64,000 nucleotides of DNA from assembly GCF_036669915.1 (NCBI RefSeq), contig NC_089319.1, forward strand, positions 496,001 to 560,000, written 5' to 3'. A program made the position numbers and the translations under genes. The DNA is from Pocillopora verrucosa (Eukaryota; Cnidaria; Anthozoa; Scleractinia; Pocilloporidae). This document shows, one piece after another, positions 46,001 through 57,848 of the stretch. Positions within the stretch are counted from its first letter, which is position 1. Each line of letters begins with the position of its first letter. The notes under the pieces are model-generated. The model was not told the origin of the DNA. It made no database searches and was given only the letters and a program-made list of their open reading frames with translations.

Positions 46001-49000
46001 TGATTAACATAAAACTTCTCCCTACAATATCCATACATTCTTCAGCAAACAGGTAATGAGAATATTCAAACTTATCAAGTAGAAGCTGCTATCTAGCACC
46101 AAGTTCTCATAACTAATTCACTAGGAAATGTGTAGCAGCTAGAGGGGAGAATTAACAATCAGATCATGGGAGTTAAAGGGCTAACAGTATTGGTTGGAAA
46201 GAGCACTGCTCCCAAAATCATTCCTATCTTTACTTACTATCCACCACCATCCCTCTTCCAACACCTCTAAGTCCACTTTTGAATATATTTGAAATTATTG
46301 TAACCTTTGGTCTATTTCAGTCATACATCAAGGAAACATTTCGAACTCGACGAGAAGCTTTACGATCATCACTCACAGAAGTTGAAGGGGTAGGGAAAAT
46401 TTTTTATATGCATGGTTGTTTCAATTTCAAGTAAAAACATTGCAAAAACAATTATTGCATTTTTTTTTTTTACTATTCCAGGAGTTCATGTTTGCTCAGA
46501 GTTCTGATTCAGTAAACACAGATGATATTGCAGAATTCTTGGATGAGTCAATCAAAGGTAATTAATAGTTGATGATTCTGTTAAATACAATTTTCAGGTT
46601 TTCTCTTTAATTTTCAGACATCTAGGATCGTACCTTTTAGAGGTGTAAAGCTCACTCTCTCTCTTTAGTTGTCTATTCTTCCCAAAAATGTGTGAATACC
46701 CTTGTGAATTGATTTTGCCTCTGTTTTACAATTTTTCAGGTAATTGTGAGGGTCTGATGGTTAAAACCCTTGACATGGATGCCACATATGAAATTGCAAA
46801 ACGCTCACATAATTGGTTGAAGGTAAGTCTTACTTTTTTACAAATTCTGAAAAGAATACTAAGAAACAGATTGTTATAGATTTTCAGTGCTGTAGGTGTT
46901 TCATTTTAATCCACTGCTGATTTATTTACATTGTAGTGATGATTAATCCCTGTGAAGATAAACTGTTTCTCTTTCATTTCAGTAATCACTATTGTAGTTT
47001 TGGTTTTACTACATTGCTATGATTCCTACAACCTTGTTTTGTTGCTATGAAATTTGTTTTACTGTATAATTTCAATATTTATTTTAAAAAAAACATGTCA
47101 CTGTCTATGTAACAGGAATAAACCATGTTATTTTAGCTGCTTATTTCAATTATACTCTGTTGTAATTAAAGCAAAACCATTGTTATAAAGAGAAAATTAG
47201 TTCATTGTAATTTTTGTAAATCAGTTCATCCCCTCAACTTTCAGTTGAAGAAAGACTACCTAACTGGTGTGGGAGATACTTTAGATGTAGTTGTCATTGG
47301 AGGTTATCTGGGTAAAGGCAAAAGAACTGGCTCATATGGTGGATACCTGCTGGCCTGCTATGATCCTGAGAATGAAGAATTCCAAACCATCTGTAAAGTA
47401 AGAAAAAAAACTTACAGAATATTTCAAATTATGTCATTGTCACAGAATAGAGTTCTTCCCAGGTCTACTCATACCCAATCTATGAAATTATTTAATCAAC
47501 AATCTCTCTGTTCAAACAAAGTTGCTCTAATGTCACCAGGGTCATTTTATTTTCAATATATTTCTTCTCAGATTGGAACAGGTTTTACAGATGAGTTACT
47601 TGACAAACATTACCAGTTTTTTAAGGATCAAGTGATTCCACATCCAAAGGCCTATTATCGCTATGATGATAATCTGGCTCCCGATCATTGGTTTGACCCA
47701 GTTCAGGTGACAAATCTATTTTTCTAGACAGGAATTTTGAGCATGAGATTTGTTCTTGTTTGTGACTTTACAGATGTAGTTACATTCTGGCGGGTACTGA
47801 TGGGTACTGATTTATTTCAAACAGTACCTTGTGTTTAGATCAGGGTGGAGGGGGAAAGTAGGATACCCCCCTGACCTCAACCCTAACCTGTTCCCCTCAG
47901 GTAAGTAGCCCATGTGAATACTGACCCTTTCTATCAAACATCAACAACTTGCTATGATTGCAAGTCGTTGCTACTAAAAGAGAAAAAAGAAATTACTTTG
48001 ATGTTGCTAGAGGCTTGATTATCCAAAGTTTAAAAATACCTCAATTGTTCTTGATTTTGAAACCGGCTTTGTTTACCCTTAACATGCAATACAACATACA
48101 TATACATGTAATGCTTAAAGTGTATCCTTTGCTAAGGTTACTGGGTGCAGTTTTATTTGAGTGTAACGTGAGTTTGCTTTTTTTTGTGGTGTAGGTTTGG
48201 GAAATCAGAGCAGCAGATCTTTCAGTTTCTCCTGTTCATAAAGCAGCTCTGGGCCTGGTAAGTACTACGTTTGTAAAATGCTCCCTATGATAATTATTTC
48301 ATGAAGCTTTTAGTTAGTCCAATACTCTACGAGGTTTATAACACTAAATGCTCCACTAGCCCCCCCACCCTCCCTCCTCATTCCACCCGAGGTCTACCAG
48401 TTAAGAGGGTGGCAAAAAATATCAGTCACTGCTCTTTTTTCCTGGTACAGAATGTATTCTTTTGGTTGAAAAACAATGACATTAAGCACTATTTAAAATG
48501 GAAAGCAGGATATTTTTAGTATTTTGAAGCATTAGACGTAGCAGTTACCGGAGAGGGGGTGCGGTTACGCCAATAAGTCTGGAGCGCCACGTAATATCCA
48601 TGGTAGAATCCCTTTAATGACGGGCGAAGATCTTTGTTTGTTTCTCAGAGATGCAATTTTGGATTTGGAAACTCCTGATTAAAAACTTGTCGGTTCAATT
48701 GAAAACGTAAAACCCCGATTAAGGAACAGGAACGTATTAGTGCCGCTTTAGGTAAACCACTGAGGGGATTTCTTTCCAGGTCTAAGAGCCAGAGTAGGAT
48801 TCAATTACGTCTGCGTTTCAACTTACTGAAGAGTTCTTCCTCGTCGTTGTTTATTAGGTGGATCCTGTCAAGGGAATATCACTGCGGTTTCCTCGCTTTT
48901 TAAGAATCCGAGATGATAAGAAACCTGAACAAGCCACGGACAGTTCACAGGTTAGGAAAAATTTTATATTTAAGGAACGATGTTTACCATTTGGCACGAG

Positions 49001-49328
49001 AGTTGGTGAAACAAAAATATGCCCTCTGGCGAGGTTATAAACAACACTCAGCCAGTTTAGGGTTTCCGGTCCGAGGCTCTGCAAACTTACCTTCAGCGAG
49101 CTTTTTAGTTCCCTGAACCAGTTTCTGAGTTCATATTTTGCCGGTGTCGTGCATGATTCTAAGTTCTATTTCGAACTCGTCCCTTATCTCAGAAAATTGT
49201 TTCGGAGTGCCTTTTGAAAATTTAGTTTCCCTTAAATCTAGGTTGCGGAAATGTACAGAAGCCAAGAAACTGTAAAGAATAACGCAAATCCTCCACCAAC
49301 CATAGACGCCTCCGATGACTTCTATTGA
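37100..49328 (+). CDS. LIG1: DNA ligase I, ATP-dependent
   Basis: Twenty-eight exons give 1027 residues (human 919): 37100-37119, 37251-37313, 37756-38084, 38260-38321, 38461-38962, 39545-39638, 40028-40135, 40768-40824, 40984-41080, 41649-41724, 41854-41918, 42320-42421, 42624-42700, 43168-43259, 43376-43475, 43922-44007, 44245-44360, 44617-44712, 45188-45298, 45612-45683, 46321-46389, 46482-46557, 46740-46822, 47245-47397, 47572-47706, 48195-48257, 48858-48950, 49242-49328. Joining exons 1-2 creates a PIP box (QRGITAFF) that would bind PCNA. A charged Lys/Glu-rich linker follows, then the DNA-binding domain and catalytic core: adenylation lysine at about 675 in [10 protein letters not shown], motif [13 protein letters not shown], motif [10 protein letters not shown], motif V LKKDYL, and an OB-fold tail ending SDDFY. 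It seals nicks and joins Okazaki fragments in the nucleus. A second PIP-like motif (GAFIDFF) ends exon 5. The last two exons are inside a tandem duplication. Confidence 0.97.
39661..39870. repeat. Short inverted-end repeat, family A, copy 1
   Basis: The element starts ccctttaatgcccagaagtt and ends cttgagggttacagggtta, so its ends are inverted. Internal phrases aatatccatacataactcag, caaacaggtattgagaatac and aaatgtgtagcagccagagg recur in order at 45984-46182. MITE-like; it begins about 20 bases after the LIG1 exon 6 donor. Confidence 0.65.
41366..41573. repeat. Short dispersed repeat, family B, copy 2
   Basis: It runs from ccctttacaccctaatatca to aggaattaaagag. Internal order (tgataagacaaatg, taatgtgtgattcaggtgtg) matches the copy at 17492-17698. 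It lies in a LIG1 intron. Confidence 0.6.
45984..46182. repeat. Short inverted-end repeat, family A, copy 2
   Basis: The ends catttaactcccagaag and gggagttaaaggg are near-perfect inverted copies. Body phrases match copy 1 at 39661. It lies in a LIG1 intron and is the cleaner of the two copies. Confidence 0.7.
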
Positions 49329-50206
49329 TGCAAGAAATAATTCCTTTCCGTATCCTGTGAAAAAGGAGGAATTGGCGTCTCTTGAAAGCCTAGAAAAGTG
49401 ATTTACTTGCACTCGCCAAAAGCATTGCATCTTCAGTTCACAGTAAGCGTTTATTTGGACGCAGTGATAATAGGACGAGTTGAATTTTCAATGAAGATGT
49501 GTTACCAGCTGCTACTCTGACCTTTTACGCCCTTTGTCTCAAGAGAGTGGTCAGATTTTAATTTCCTCTAACATTTATAAGACACTGTGTAGCATTCAGG
49601 TAATGAGAATTAAGCCAAATCAAGCTGCTGCGCGCGGAGGGACTAAGCAGAGCATATCTATGTAAACATGATAACCGTGCACGGTGGTCGGAAGATGGTA
49701 GAGCCGAACCGTCTCTCGTTTACTCGGTTTAAATGAACCCCCACAACCTGAAGAAAGTTCGGATAAAATGATGGGAAGTAAAAAAGGACCAACTTGAGCT
49801 CTGGGACCTGCCTATCGTAAGTAAACGTAGTACAAAAACTCACTTCCGTGTTAATGCAGTCCACATCTATATTTGACAATCCACTCGAATACAAATACAA
49901 CTAGATAAAATAACTTAGAGTTATCTTAGGGGAGCATTCCCAAGTGTACACTGCCCTAGAGAAACTGAAATTTCGTGAAAGTTTCATGAAGCTGCACTTT
50001 CCGATGGATAATTTTAGTAATTTCTGTGAATCTGTAAGTAAATCAAATCGTACACTATTTCGTCTGAGAATCCCTTGTGTATACTAATATCACGATATGA
50101 CAGAAGCCGTAATTTGTCTTATTTTTTTTCATTATATTAAGAATTATGATATTGTGTGAAATTCCACAATAATACTTTGTGTAAAAGTTGTTGCCATGTG
50201 CATTGA
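49329..50206. other. Convergent 3' region of LIG1 and secreted paralogue A
   Basis: This stretch lies between the LIG1 stop and the stop of the minus-strand secreted gene, and is duplicated at 58327-59215. It contains tgtgtagcattcaggtaatg, a scrap resembling repeat family A, near 49585. Copy 2 has a short extra segment near 58832-58858. No further coding sequence is seen. Confidence 0.6.
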
Positions 50207-52797
50207 TCACTCGATAAAGGTGATAGTCGCTTTACCATTTCCAGCCGTATTATAACAACATTCATTTTCCTGATTTGTCCCACTGTTAAAAGATCCTCCT
50301 CCTCCACCACAAGAGGGATCTTCATCAACACCTCCAGCTCCCCCGGAGTAACCTCCACCGCCGCCAGCTCCCCCAGAGTAAGCTGGATGTCCGCCGCCAC
50401 CTCCGAACCCACCGTTATACGTTCCACCCTTTCCACCATTGAGAAATCCTTTGCCACCTTTACCTCCTCCTCCCCCATTACCATAAAAGCCGCCGCCGCC
50501 GCCGCCGCCACCTAAAACGATAAGAGAAATTTCCAGTGAATCTCTTTAATGGTACCTGAACTCATCTATATAAATGGCGGGAGAATACCTTTTTTGTTTT
50601 ATTTACAACTGAGTTCTATGTTTTTCTATGCTTTGCCTTAGAGGACTTGAAAAGCAAGTTACGAAAATCGAATCCCTGTTAAAAAAAAGGTCCGTATGAT
50701 TCCTGCAATGTTTTTGCTATGTCACTCAATCAACATTCTTGATAACTGTGCAAATGTCCTCCTTGTTTACTTTTATGACCTAATGTGTTTTCGTAAACTT
50801 GGTGGCTTTAAAATAATGTAATATGGGCGCAAGAGCGATGAGATTTAAGTGAACGAGCTTCATCCAAGTGAACTAAGATTTACACCATGTAAATCTAAAA
50901 CTATCCTTTTTAATTCTCGCACTTTCATGCTTTACCTCTTTTCTTGTTGTCACTATTTATCATAATTGGCATTGTTCTACTTACTATAGAATTCAACTTC
51001 CAACGCTTTGTACAATAATTAACTGAAGGTGACAGAAATTTCTGCCGAAACGTGTTTTACAGATTCAAAAGTTTGTCGCTCTCTTTAAACTAAGATTTTG
51101 CAAAGTTTTCGACTTATTGGCACGTATGCTTCCGATGAATGAGCCCCAATGAGTGCCATAAATATAGGTTTTTATAACTCAAATGTGGGTTTTTGTAACT
51201 CATCTCACAGTACCCCTAGTTTGAAGATGATTGGGTAAATCTCATTTTACTAACCTGGCCTGTTACCAGCGCTACCTCCTCCGTTTCCGCTAGTTCCTCC
51301 TGACCCCAATGACGAGGAGTACCCAGTATTCCCTGTGGTGCTTAGGGATGCATCACACCCTGAATGTCGCTCTGACATGTTTTTAATTCCCCCACCACCT
51401 CCAGCTATGATTAAAGGCGTATTGGTTCCTCTCACCACAAATGTACCTCCCCCGCCTCCTGTAGTTGTTTTGGAGTAAGGCCCTCTCTTTCCTTTATGAC
51501 CAACAAGTATACGAATGATCTCATCTTTGGTCAAATTAAAGTTTCCGGTCAACTTGGCTCCTCTTCCTCCGTTCTGGACGACACTGTTCTTACCGTACCA
51601 CCCTGCACCTCCTATTGCTTCTATTCTGTATTCTCCAGTGTATGGCACAGTCCACAATTGAATACCGCTGGACACAGTAACTTGTCCGTCATGATCTTGC
51701 CCTGTATAGTGACTACCAATTGAGCTTGGACCACCAGCTGCAGTCGAACCAAGGTTTGTGAAGACAGCTTTAAACTCTGGCTCTAGGTGGATAGACAAAA
51801 AATGAGAGACGTGTTACTTTTGTAGGCCATGTAGCAGCCTAACTGATAACAAACATACCTTTGGTGCACTCCGAAATTCATGGGAATGTGTGGTAATCTT
51901 TTCGCGCCTTGCTTGATAAAATAGTGGAAAAAGTTGTCACTCAATCAGTTAAACTCGGTTTTTATGATTGGAAGCAAAGAATTGAGCGTTGAATTAACCT
52001 TGCTCACAGAAGTTTCCAGTCCACCCAGATAAGTTACAGGCACACGTGTAGTTCACGTAATGGTTTATGCACCTGGCATTGTTTTGGCACCGGTGTTGAA
52101 TGCAGTAATCTGCGACTGGATGGGAAAAATTTCTAAATGAAACTTACTCACACATTATGAAAGTCATCATGAAATATTTGTCTTCCTAACCTTCTGTTTT
52201 CATGTCACAGTGGGCTAGAATAGAGTTCCCAGACCTGGTGGAATCCAACCAATATGTACCGCTGACCGCTTTTCCTCCCTCACTCGCCTTAATCTCTCGG
52301 CACGAATAGGCAGGTAGCTCAGGAATAGAGCCGAGAGGGACTGGAATTGTAGAAAGTACGAAAATGAGAAACAACGATGAGTTCCACTTTAGAATCCTTG
52401 AACGAGGTACTTATTTGAACTTTGAACAAAAAATCAATTATTTCTGATGTAAAGTTCTGTTACCTCGTTTTGAGTTTCTCGCCATGTAGTATCTGTCTTT
52501 ATGTTTGACAAAGTCCTCAGGTCTGGCCTCTTTGGTCCGGTTGTTTAACTCGCACTTTGAATTAAGTATATCGATGTTATAGCTTTGACATCTGAAATCA
52601 GTGTAACAAGCTTCCCTGCATTCCAGCGCGACGGTGCCGGCTTGGCTCTCAATCTTCATATAGGTGTGGCCCCTGAGCATCTTTTGAAAAATGGAGTAAA
52701 TGCCGGCTCCACACTGGTGGCTGGTAATGCCGTGGAAGATTTGAGTCATGAAAAGCACGGAAAAGAGTGAAGGCTTTCCACTAACCATTCGTAACAT
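50207..52797 (-). CDS. Secreted PAN / fibrinogen-like / EGF / ALK-type glycine-rich protein, paralogue A
   Basis: Five exons (52797-52464, 52340-52191, 52115-51999, 51782-51255, 50511-50207), all joined in phase 1, give 477 residues, one domain per exon or nearly so. Exon 1 has a signal peptide (GKPSLFSVLFMTQIFHGITS) and a PAN/apple domain (ECREACYTDFRCQSYNID). Exon 2 resembles the N-terminal part of a fibrinogen C domain (SCREIKASEGG, GTYWLDS, AHCDMKTEG). Exon 3 is a six-cysteine EGF module. Exons 4-5 match the glycine-rich domain of ALK/LTK receptors (LWTVPYTGEYRIEAIGGAG, then GGGGGTFVVRG and poly-glycine), but with no transmembrane segment or kinase. The product should be extracellular. 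Phase-1 borders throughout fit exon shuffling. Its role is unknown; ligand, decoy or matrix protein are all possible. Confidence 0.88.
50882..51098. mobile_element. 217-bp insertion with 11-bp target-site duplication in paralogue A intron 4
   Basis: The direct repeats aactaagattt at 50871-50881 and 51088-51098 bracket a segment absent from the matching place in copy 2, where the sequence passes once through aactaagattt near 59887. The insert includes ctgaaggtgacagaaatttc followed by tgccgaaacgtgttttac. It carries no open frame. It is a young nonautonomous insertion that post-dates the duplication. Confidence 0.8.
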
Positions 52798-55700
52798 TTT
52801 TCTATTCTAGCATCTACAAACACAAGCACCACATTCCCTCTGACAGATGCTGAAGATCTGGGGTGGACTCTAATAAAAGTTTAAGAAAGGAGGAGACAAT
52901 TACAAAAAAACTCTGAATATACGTAAGAGAGAAATTGGAATGAAAAAGCTTCATGCGTCACTAGAAACCCATCAGCTCTTCAAGCATCGACCTGACGAGC
53001 TTTCGTTTTTGGATTTTTGGCAGAACAAATTCCTGAAGCTTGAAATTGCTCACAGTTTTCCTCGAGCTTCGGAAAACTGATCGCATCTCGGAACAGATCA
53101 GGTAATATCTGCGCAAAACTATCCGTGCATATGTTTGGACCCAAGGGACAGATGGATGCAATTGTTAATATACACCTGTTTGGTCTTACCTGTGTAATAG
53201 AAAAGTTTTAGATTTTGTTGACGTCAAGTAAAATCAGAGCACTTGTCCCCGCATGTAAACATTGTTTGGCGATCTAACTATGAATTGTAATTTAAAAACT
53301 GCCAAAATCTTTGTCAGCAACTTGGTGTCTTGAAACGTCATAACATGGTCAACCATGGACGATTAAAAAAATTGTCAATAGATAACTTTTGCTGTTTAGC
53401 TAAAATTTGTGAGGTAAAGTTATAACTTCAATTTAAGAAAACGAAAAAGGCAAATTTTAATGCACAGTATGTAAATGTTTACAAATACGTGATTGACATC
53501 AGCATTTGTTTTTTTTAATTGACACCTTCATGTCCTTGCGGTCTCTTGAGGCGTAAATAACAACATCAAACTAAAATTGAATTATTAATTTGAAAAGATG
53601 GAAATTTAATGCGTAAGCTCCTGCACGCAATTTCTCACCGTATATCTGTGTAAAAGATGTTCGTTGTCGAACAATTGTATGTTAGCGCTGAATAATATGT
53701 TAAACGCTCACTGTGACCCAGCTATCAGATACTTTTTGTAGTGCCCCCTCAAGTCACGCGAGGAATAACATGAAAAGTAAACGAAGTCAGTCGTTCCTCC
53801 GTATCACGAATGTCCTATACCCCATTCACACCAAAGCTTAAACATGTTTTAAAGTTGTTTTGCTAAACACAGTTCAATGTTTTTTTCGTAGAAACTACTG
53901 AACATAATATTTTTTACTTAAAATGTAGCACATTGGAAATGCAAGTCAACAAGCACTTGAATCTTATGGAATATTAAGCTTTTCGGTTCTCTGTTATAAT
54001 TTTCATTCAGTAACAACCAGTTTAGAAGGAGAGAAGACCGGAATTTAGTTTTCTAAAGTTAAAAATACGGGATGAAGAATACTTTTAAAGAAAAAATATT
54101 GCCTTCTCTGGGAGCAATATGACGAGCGCGTTAGAGGCTTTTTCAATTAGTTACTGTCAAAGACATTCCTTATGTGTCAAGCTGAAATAGTATGTGACCT
54201 TATCTTCCTGCTTATATTTATCAAAGCTCATAGGGTAATTAACGACTAAGCCTACCATTGACTGCGCAGCCATTCTAACTCCCGTTTCATCATAAGACCT
54301 AATCTGAAGGCGAGTTTCAATTTTTGCTCTCAAAGTCAATCGTTTAATAATTTAAAGGTTCTCAAGACGCCCTCTTAAGTGCAGCAGATTAAAATTAATG
54401 AGCACAAAACCCCTCTAATTCCTCATCCCTTTATACGAATTTCAGATGACTGCACGAAACATCTAAAGGTAAAAATCCGATTCACAACCTTGGTATGAAT
54501 TAGTTTATAGAAGTGAGTGAAGAAAAGTATGCAATTTGTCAAATTCCTTATCACCGGTAACTCCGCCAGGTGATCAGGATCATAGTTTACAAAATATTTA
54601 CTGTGACATTTTGTAATGTCTTTAAGAAACAAGCATTGACTGAAAAAGAATCCTGTACTGCTGATAAAGTAAAGAACAATTTTTAAAGCGAAGTAGATGC
54701 GAAAAGTCGCACTGGGACATGCCAGTCAAACAGATTCGGTTAATCCATAACCAAGCGTGTACTAACTAAATCGAGACTGGGCTTCATTTTCCAGACTATT
54801 CATTTTCAGGGAAATAAATTATTTGAAATGTGTACGATCAAGAATCCCAATTTGTTTTCTTAGGATTGTGCTGTTTTGCGGTTACTCCTAAACATACTAC
54901 AATCTATCGGTAGAATTTTTTCACTTTCAGAATATACAGATGGACTCTCCTGGTTAGAGCCTTGTCTTATGTTTTTGTATTGAATAATTCCTAACAGCTG
55001 CATCTTCATCATTTCAAATCTACCCCAATCTCTTTCTAAAATAGTTCTCCAAAATTGCATGAGGCAGTAAATATTATTATATCCAGAGATATTACCGCGG
55101 AATTTGAAAATTCAGTCATTGAAATTTATAAGAGGTCTCAATGGGGTGATGGCTTTTACAGCTAACGGTTAATATTTTGCCACTTTAAAGATTTTTTTTA
55201 TTCTATTGTTGTCGCCTTAATTCTTTTTACGGTTAACTTTTTTTTTGGACTATCGGTTAAAATTTGTCAATTTTTTTGACTAAGTTTTTTGGCCGTTTTA
55301 CGGCAATCTGTTAACTCCATTGAGATCCTCTTAAAACTTTGCTTCTCTAGTTCTAAAATGTGCTTCAAACACAAAGAAGCAAATTGCATGGGATCAAAGC
55401 ACAGTATTTACATATCATATTTGTGTAAAATCAATAGATGCTAACCTGGGACACGTTCAGGTAACTGCTGGAAATTTTGGTGCATCAAGGAGTGTGGGCC
55501 CAATTTGAGATCTAATCCGTTTTCAAGTCAAGTTACTGAACTAATGACATCAAAGTTTCTTCTCGTTCTTATCCTCATTCTCTGTAACTTGGCCGTAATC
55601 AATTTAGCTTACTTAAATTCTGACTTAGGCTTCTTGACGTATTCCGATTAGTCGAACTTCTGCATCGAAAGAGCGGGAGATGGCGATTTCAAGTGTAATC

Positions 55701-57527
55701 GAACAAATCAACTCCTCTTGGCGTGACATATCATGATCTGTTGTGTTGTGCAACCAGAAGAAAAAAAATTTCTTTTTATAGGTTTCATTTGCTCTGAAAA
55801 TATCACCGATGACGGCCAAAACAATCACCACTGAGGAGAACAGTAGCAAATGAACCAAAAAAAAAGCAGTCACTGAAAAGTGAATTTAAAAACTCGACGA
55901 AGCAAAAAGAGAGCGATATCTTTTGCTCGCGGAGAATTAACACGTTTAAAGTTTTTACTGGCGAGAGAACATAATGGGGAAAAAAAATTTTAAAAAAATA
56001 AAGAATCTTATTAAACTATTTTCTCGGCTCCTTTGTAACTATTTTGAGACCTTTGAGATCCACATTCATCATTTTTGTAGGACAGCATACTGTATGCTTG
56101 TTTCTGACCGATCAAAAATTTCATATCATAATCGGAACACAATTTTTTTGAGACAAAAATAAAGCGTTTTCTTCGTAACTGATACTCCGCCACTAGAGTT
56201 TCTCAGCAAGAGACACTGTTCTTTAGCATTTAAGCCCTCATGAGGGCTTCTACATGACTGAAATGCTACATATTTTCATGATGCAAACACCGAGAAACTT
56301 TGGCTGCTTACCCTTGGTTGGTTTTAAACGGATTACTCCTGTCAAAGAAAAAATACTTCAAAATTTTAACACCTCATCTTGCTTTGTCTGGGATGGTTAA
56401 CTGCATACTGACAGGAAATGGGACAAAAGATTCTTGGCCGTGTCCCACCGTGAATTTTACAATCGTTATTCTTTTTTTAGAGATATTTGCAAAAAACAAC
56501 CATTTTGGACTTAATTGCTATGCACAGAAACGAAACCCTGACAGCCTGAAATAAATTAATAAATATGTCAACAGGATACCCAATATTAATCAGCTTCGTG
56601 TTCGAAAGTCTCGACTTTCCCAACTTTTGTCCCCGTTTACAGATTTTCATGAACATTTAATTATTTTTTTTCAAATATTTCACGTGAAAACGCTCTTTCT
56701 AATGTTCTTCTTTGAAAATTTACGCGGGAAATTGGCACGCGGGCTGGCCAAAATTGAACCCTTTGCGAATGCGTGGTTTGACGATTGACAACAGACAATG
56801 CATACTGTGCAGGTGGCTGGTAGCGAGGCCAATAAAAGCTTTACCCGTGAAACAGGACAGAGCCAATGAGTTTGAGAGAAAGTGAAACAGGATAGGATCT
56901 AATGGACGGAGAAACCAGCAAAGAAAACAGTTGTCGTGATATTGTAGATTCTCGTATTTCCGATAAAATATACTACCTCGCTCTTTCCCAAAGAAACCTT
57001 GCTTTTAAGTTGTGAAATGTTATAACTCAAGTCTAATGAAAAACAAACAGCTATAATTTGACAGCTAGGAACCAATTTATTGGTTTTTAACCAAACTGTA
57101 GTTTGAAACTATCAATTATCGACTGATAAGGAGAAAAAAGTAATGGCTTGTTTCTGTAATTTCTAGAAACAATTAATTCAAAACAATTCGTAATTAACAT
57201 TGTTTGTGTCTACTAACCTTCACAGTTGAAGACAGAACACTTGCGCTCTATAAATACTTAAACACAACGTCTGTAATGTTCCGAAAAGAGCCGGAAAAGG
57301 AACAAAATTTTTAGGTTTTGCGGAAGATAAATTCCCTAAGGTCAAAATGTATCCACGAAAAAACCTATTTCAGCAAATACTGTTTGTTAATTCAAACTCT
57401 GAACTCGAAAGCAAAAATTCGAAAGGTTAGCGTACACCTTCAAACTCTTAATAAAAATTTTTTTCAAATTTGAGGATTGAGAAAAGAATATCTGCTTCAC
57501 TTTGAGGATTGTGTCGCCATGTCCATT
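52798..57527. other. Upstream region of paralogue A and spacer to the duplication junction
   Basis: About 52798-55340 is repeated upstream of paralogue B. The proximal 360 bases are the most similar and probably hold the promoter. A 7-bp hairpin (atattgc...gcaatat, 54096-54120) is preserved in both copies. At 55150-55330 is a T-rich stretch with recurring acggttaa-type phrases. Sequence from 55341 to 57527 has no counterpart in the window and no gene I recognise. Confidence 0.55.
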
Positions 57528-57815
57528 TCACTGAAGAAATGTGATAATCACTTTATCACGTTCATCGCAGTTATAACAACATTCGTTTAGTTGATTTGTC
57601 CAAATGTTAAAAGATTCTCCCCCTCCCCCACAGAAAAAAGCTTTATTCCCACCTCCATTTCCCCCGGAGTAACCAGCACCGCCACCAGCTCCGTTATCGC
57701 CTCCACGAAAACCACCGCCACCTCCGAATCCACCCAGATACGCTCCACCCTCTCCTCCCTGAAGATATCCTTTACCTCCTTCTCCTTGTACTCCACCACT
57801 AACAGTCTTTCCATA
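57528..57815 (-). pseudogene. Orphan last exon of a third glycine-rich paralogue
   Basis: On the minus strand an open frame reads GGVQGEGGKGYLQGGEGG, then GGFGGGGGFRGGDNGAGG, a cysteine-bearing FCGGGGESFN and LNECCYNC, ending ITFLQ and TGA. This parallels exon 5 of the two intact paralogues (FNSGTNQENECCYN, then ATITFIE) but is clearly more diverged. Its upstream exons are absent: within a few bases the sequence becomes duplicated LIG1 DNA (57822 onward). No acceptor in the right phase is present, so use as an alternative last exon of paralogue B looks unlikely. A relic cut by the duplication breakpoint. Confidence 0.7.
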
Positions 57816-57848
57816 ACAGATGAGTTCTTCTTCGTCGTTGTTTATGAG

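Larger units (their letters stand above)
48831..55340. repeat. Tandem duplication, copy 1 (part matched within this window)
   Basis: From gagttcttcctcgtcgttgt at 48831 to the gagatcctcttaaaac segment at 55340, the sequence aligns by eye, in order and same orientation, with 57822-64000. It includes LIG1 exons 27-28, the convergent secreted gene (50207-52797) and about 2.5 kb upstream of that gene. Small indels separate the copies. The true right edge is unknown because copy 2 runs off the window. Confidence 0.9.

Noticed and set aside
49131..49430. Minus-strand open frame over the LIG1 last exon (also 58126-58428)
   Set aside because: Shadow frame; the plus strand encodes the conserved LIG1 C-terminus.
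50137..50511. Long alternative frame over the glycine-rich exon (also at 59236-59514 and 57587-57814)
   Set aside because: Shadow of the glycine codon-rich exon in another frame; the glycine-rich frame has splice support and domain identity.
51860..51870. 10-base micro-exon (tgcaccaaag) between exons 3 and 4 of paralogue A
   Set aside because: It would shift the phase; exon 3 joins exon 4 directly in phase 1 without it.
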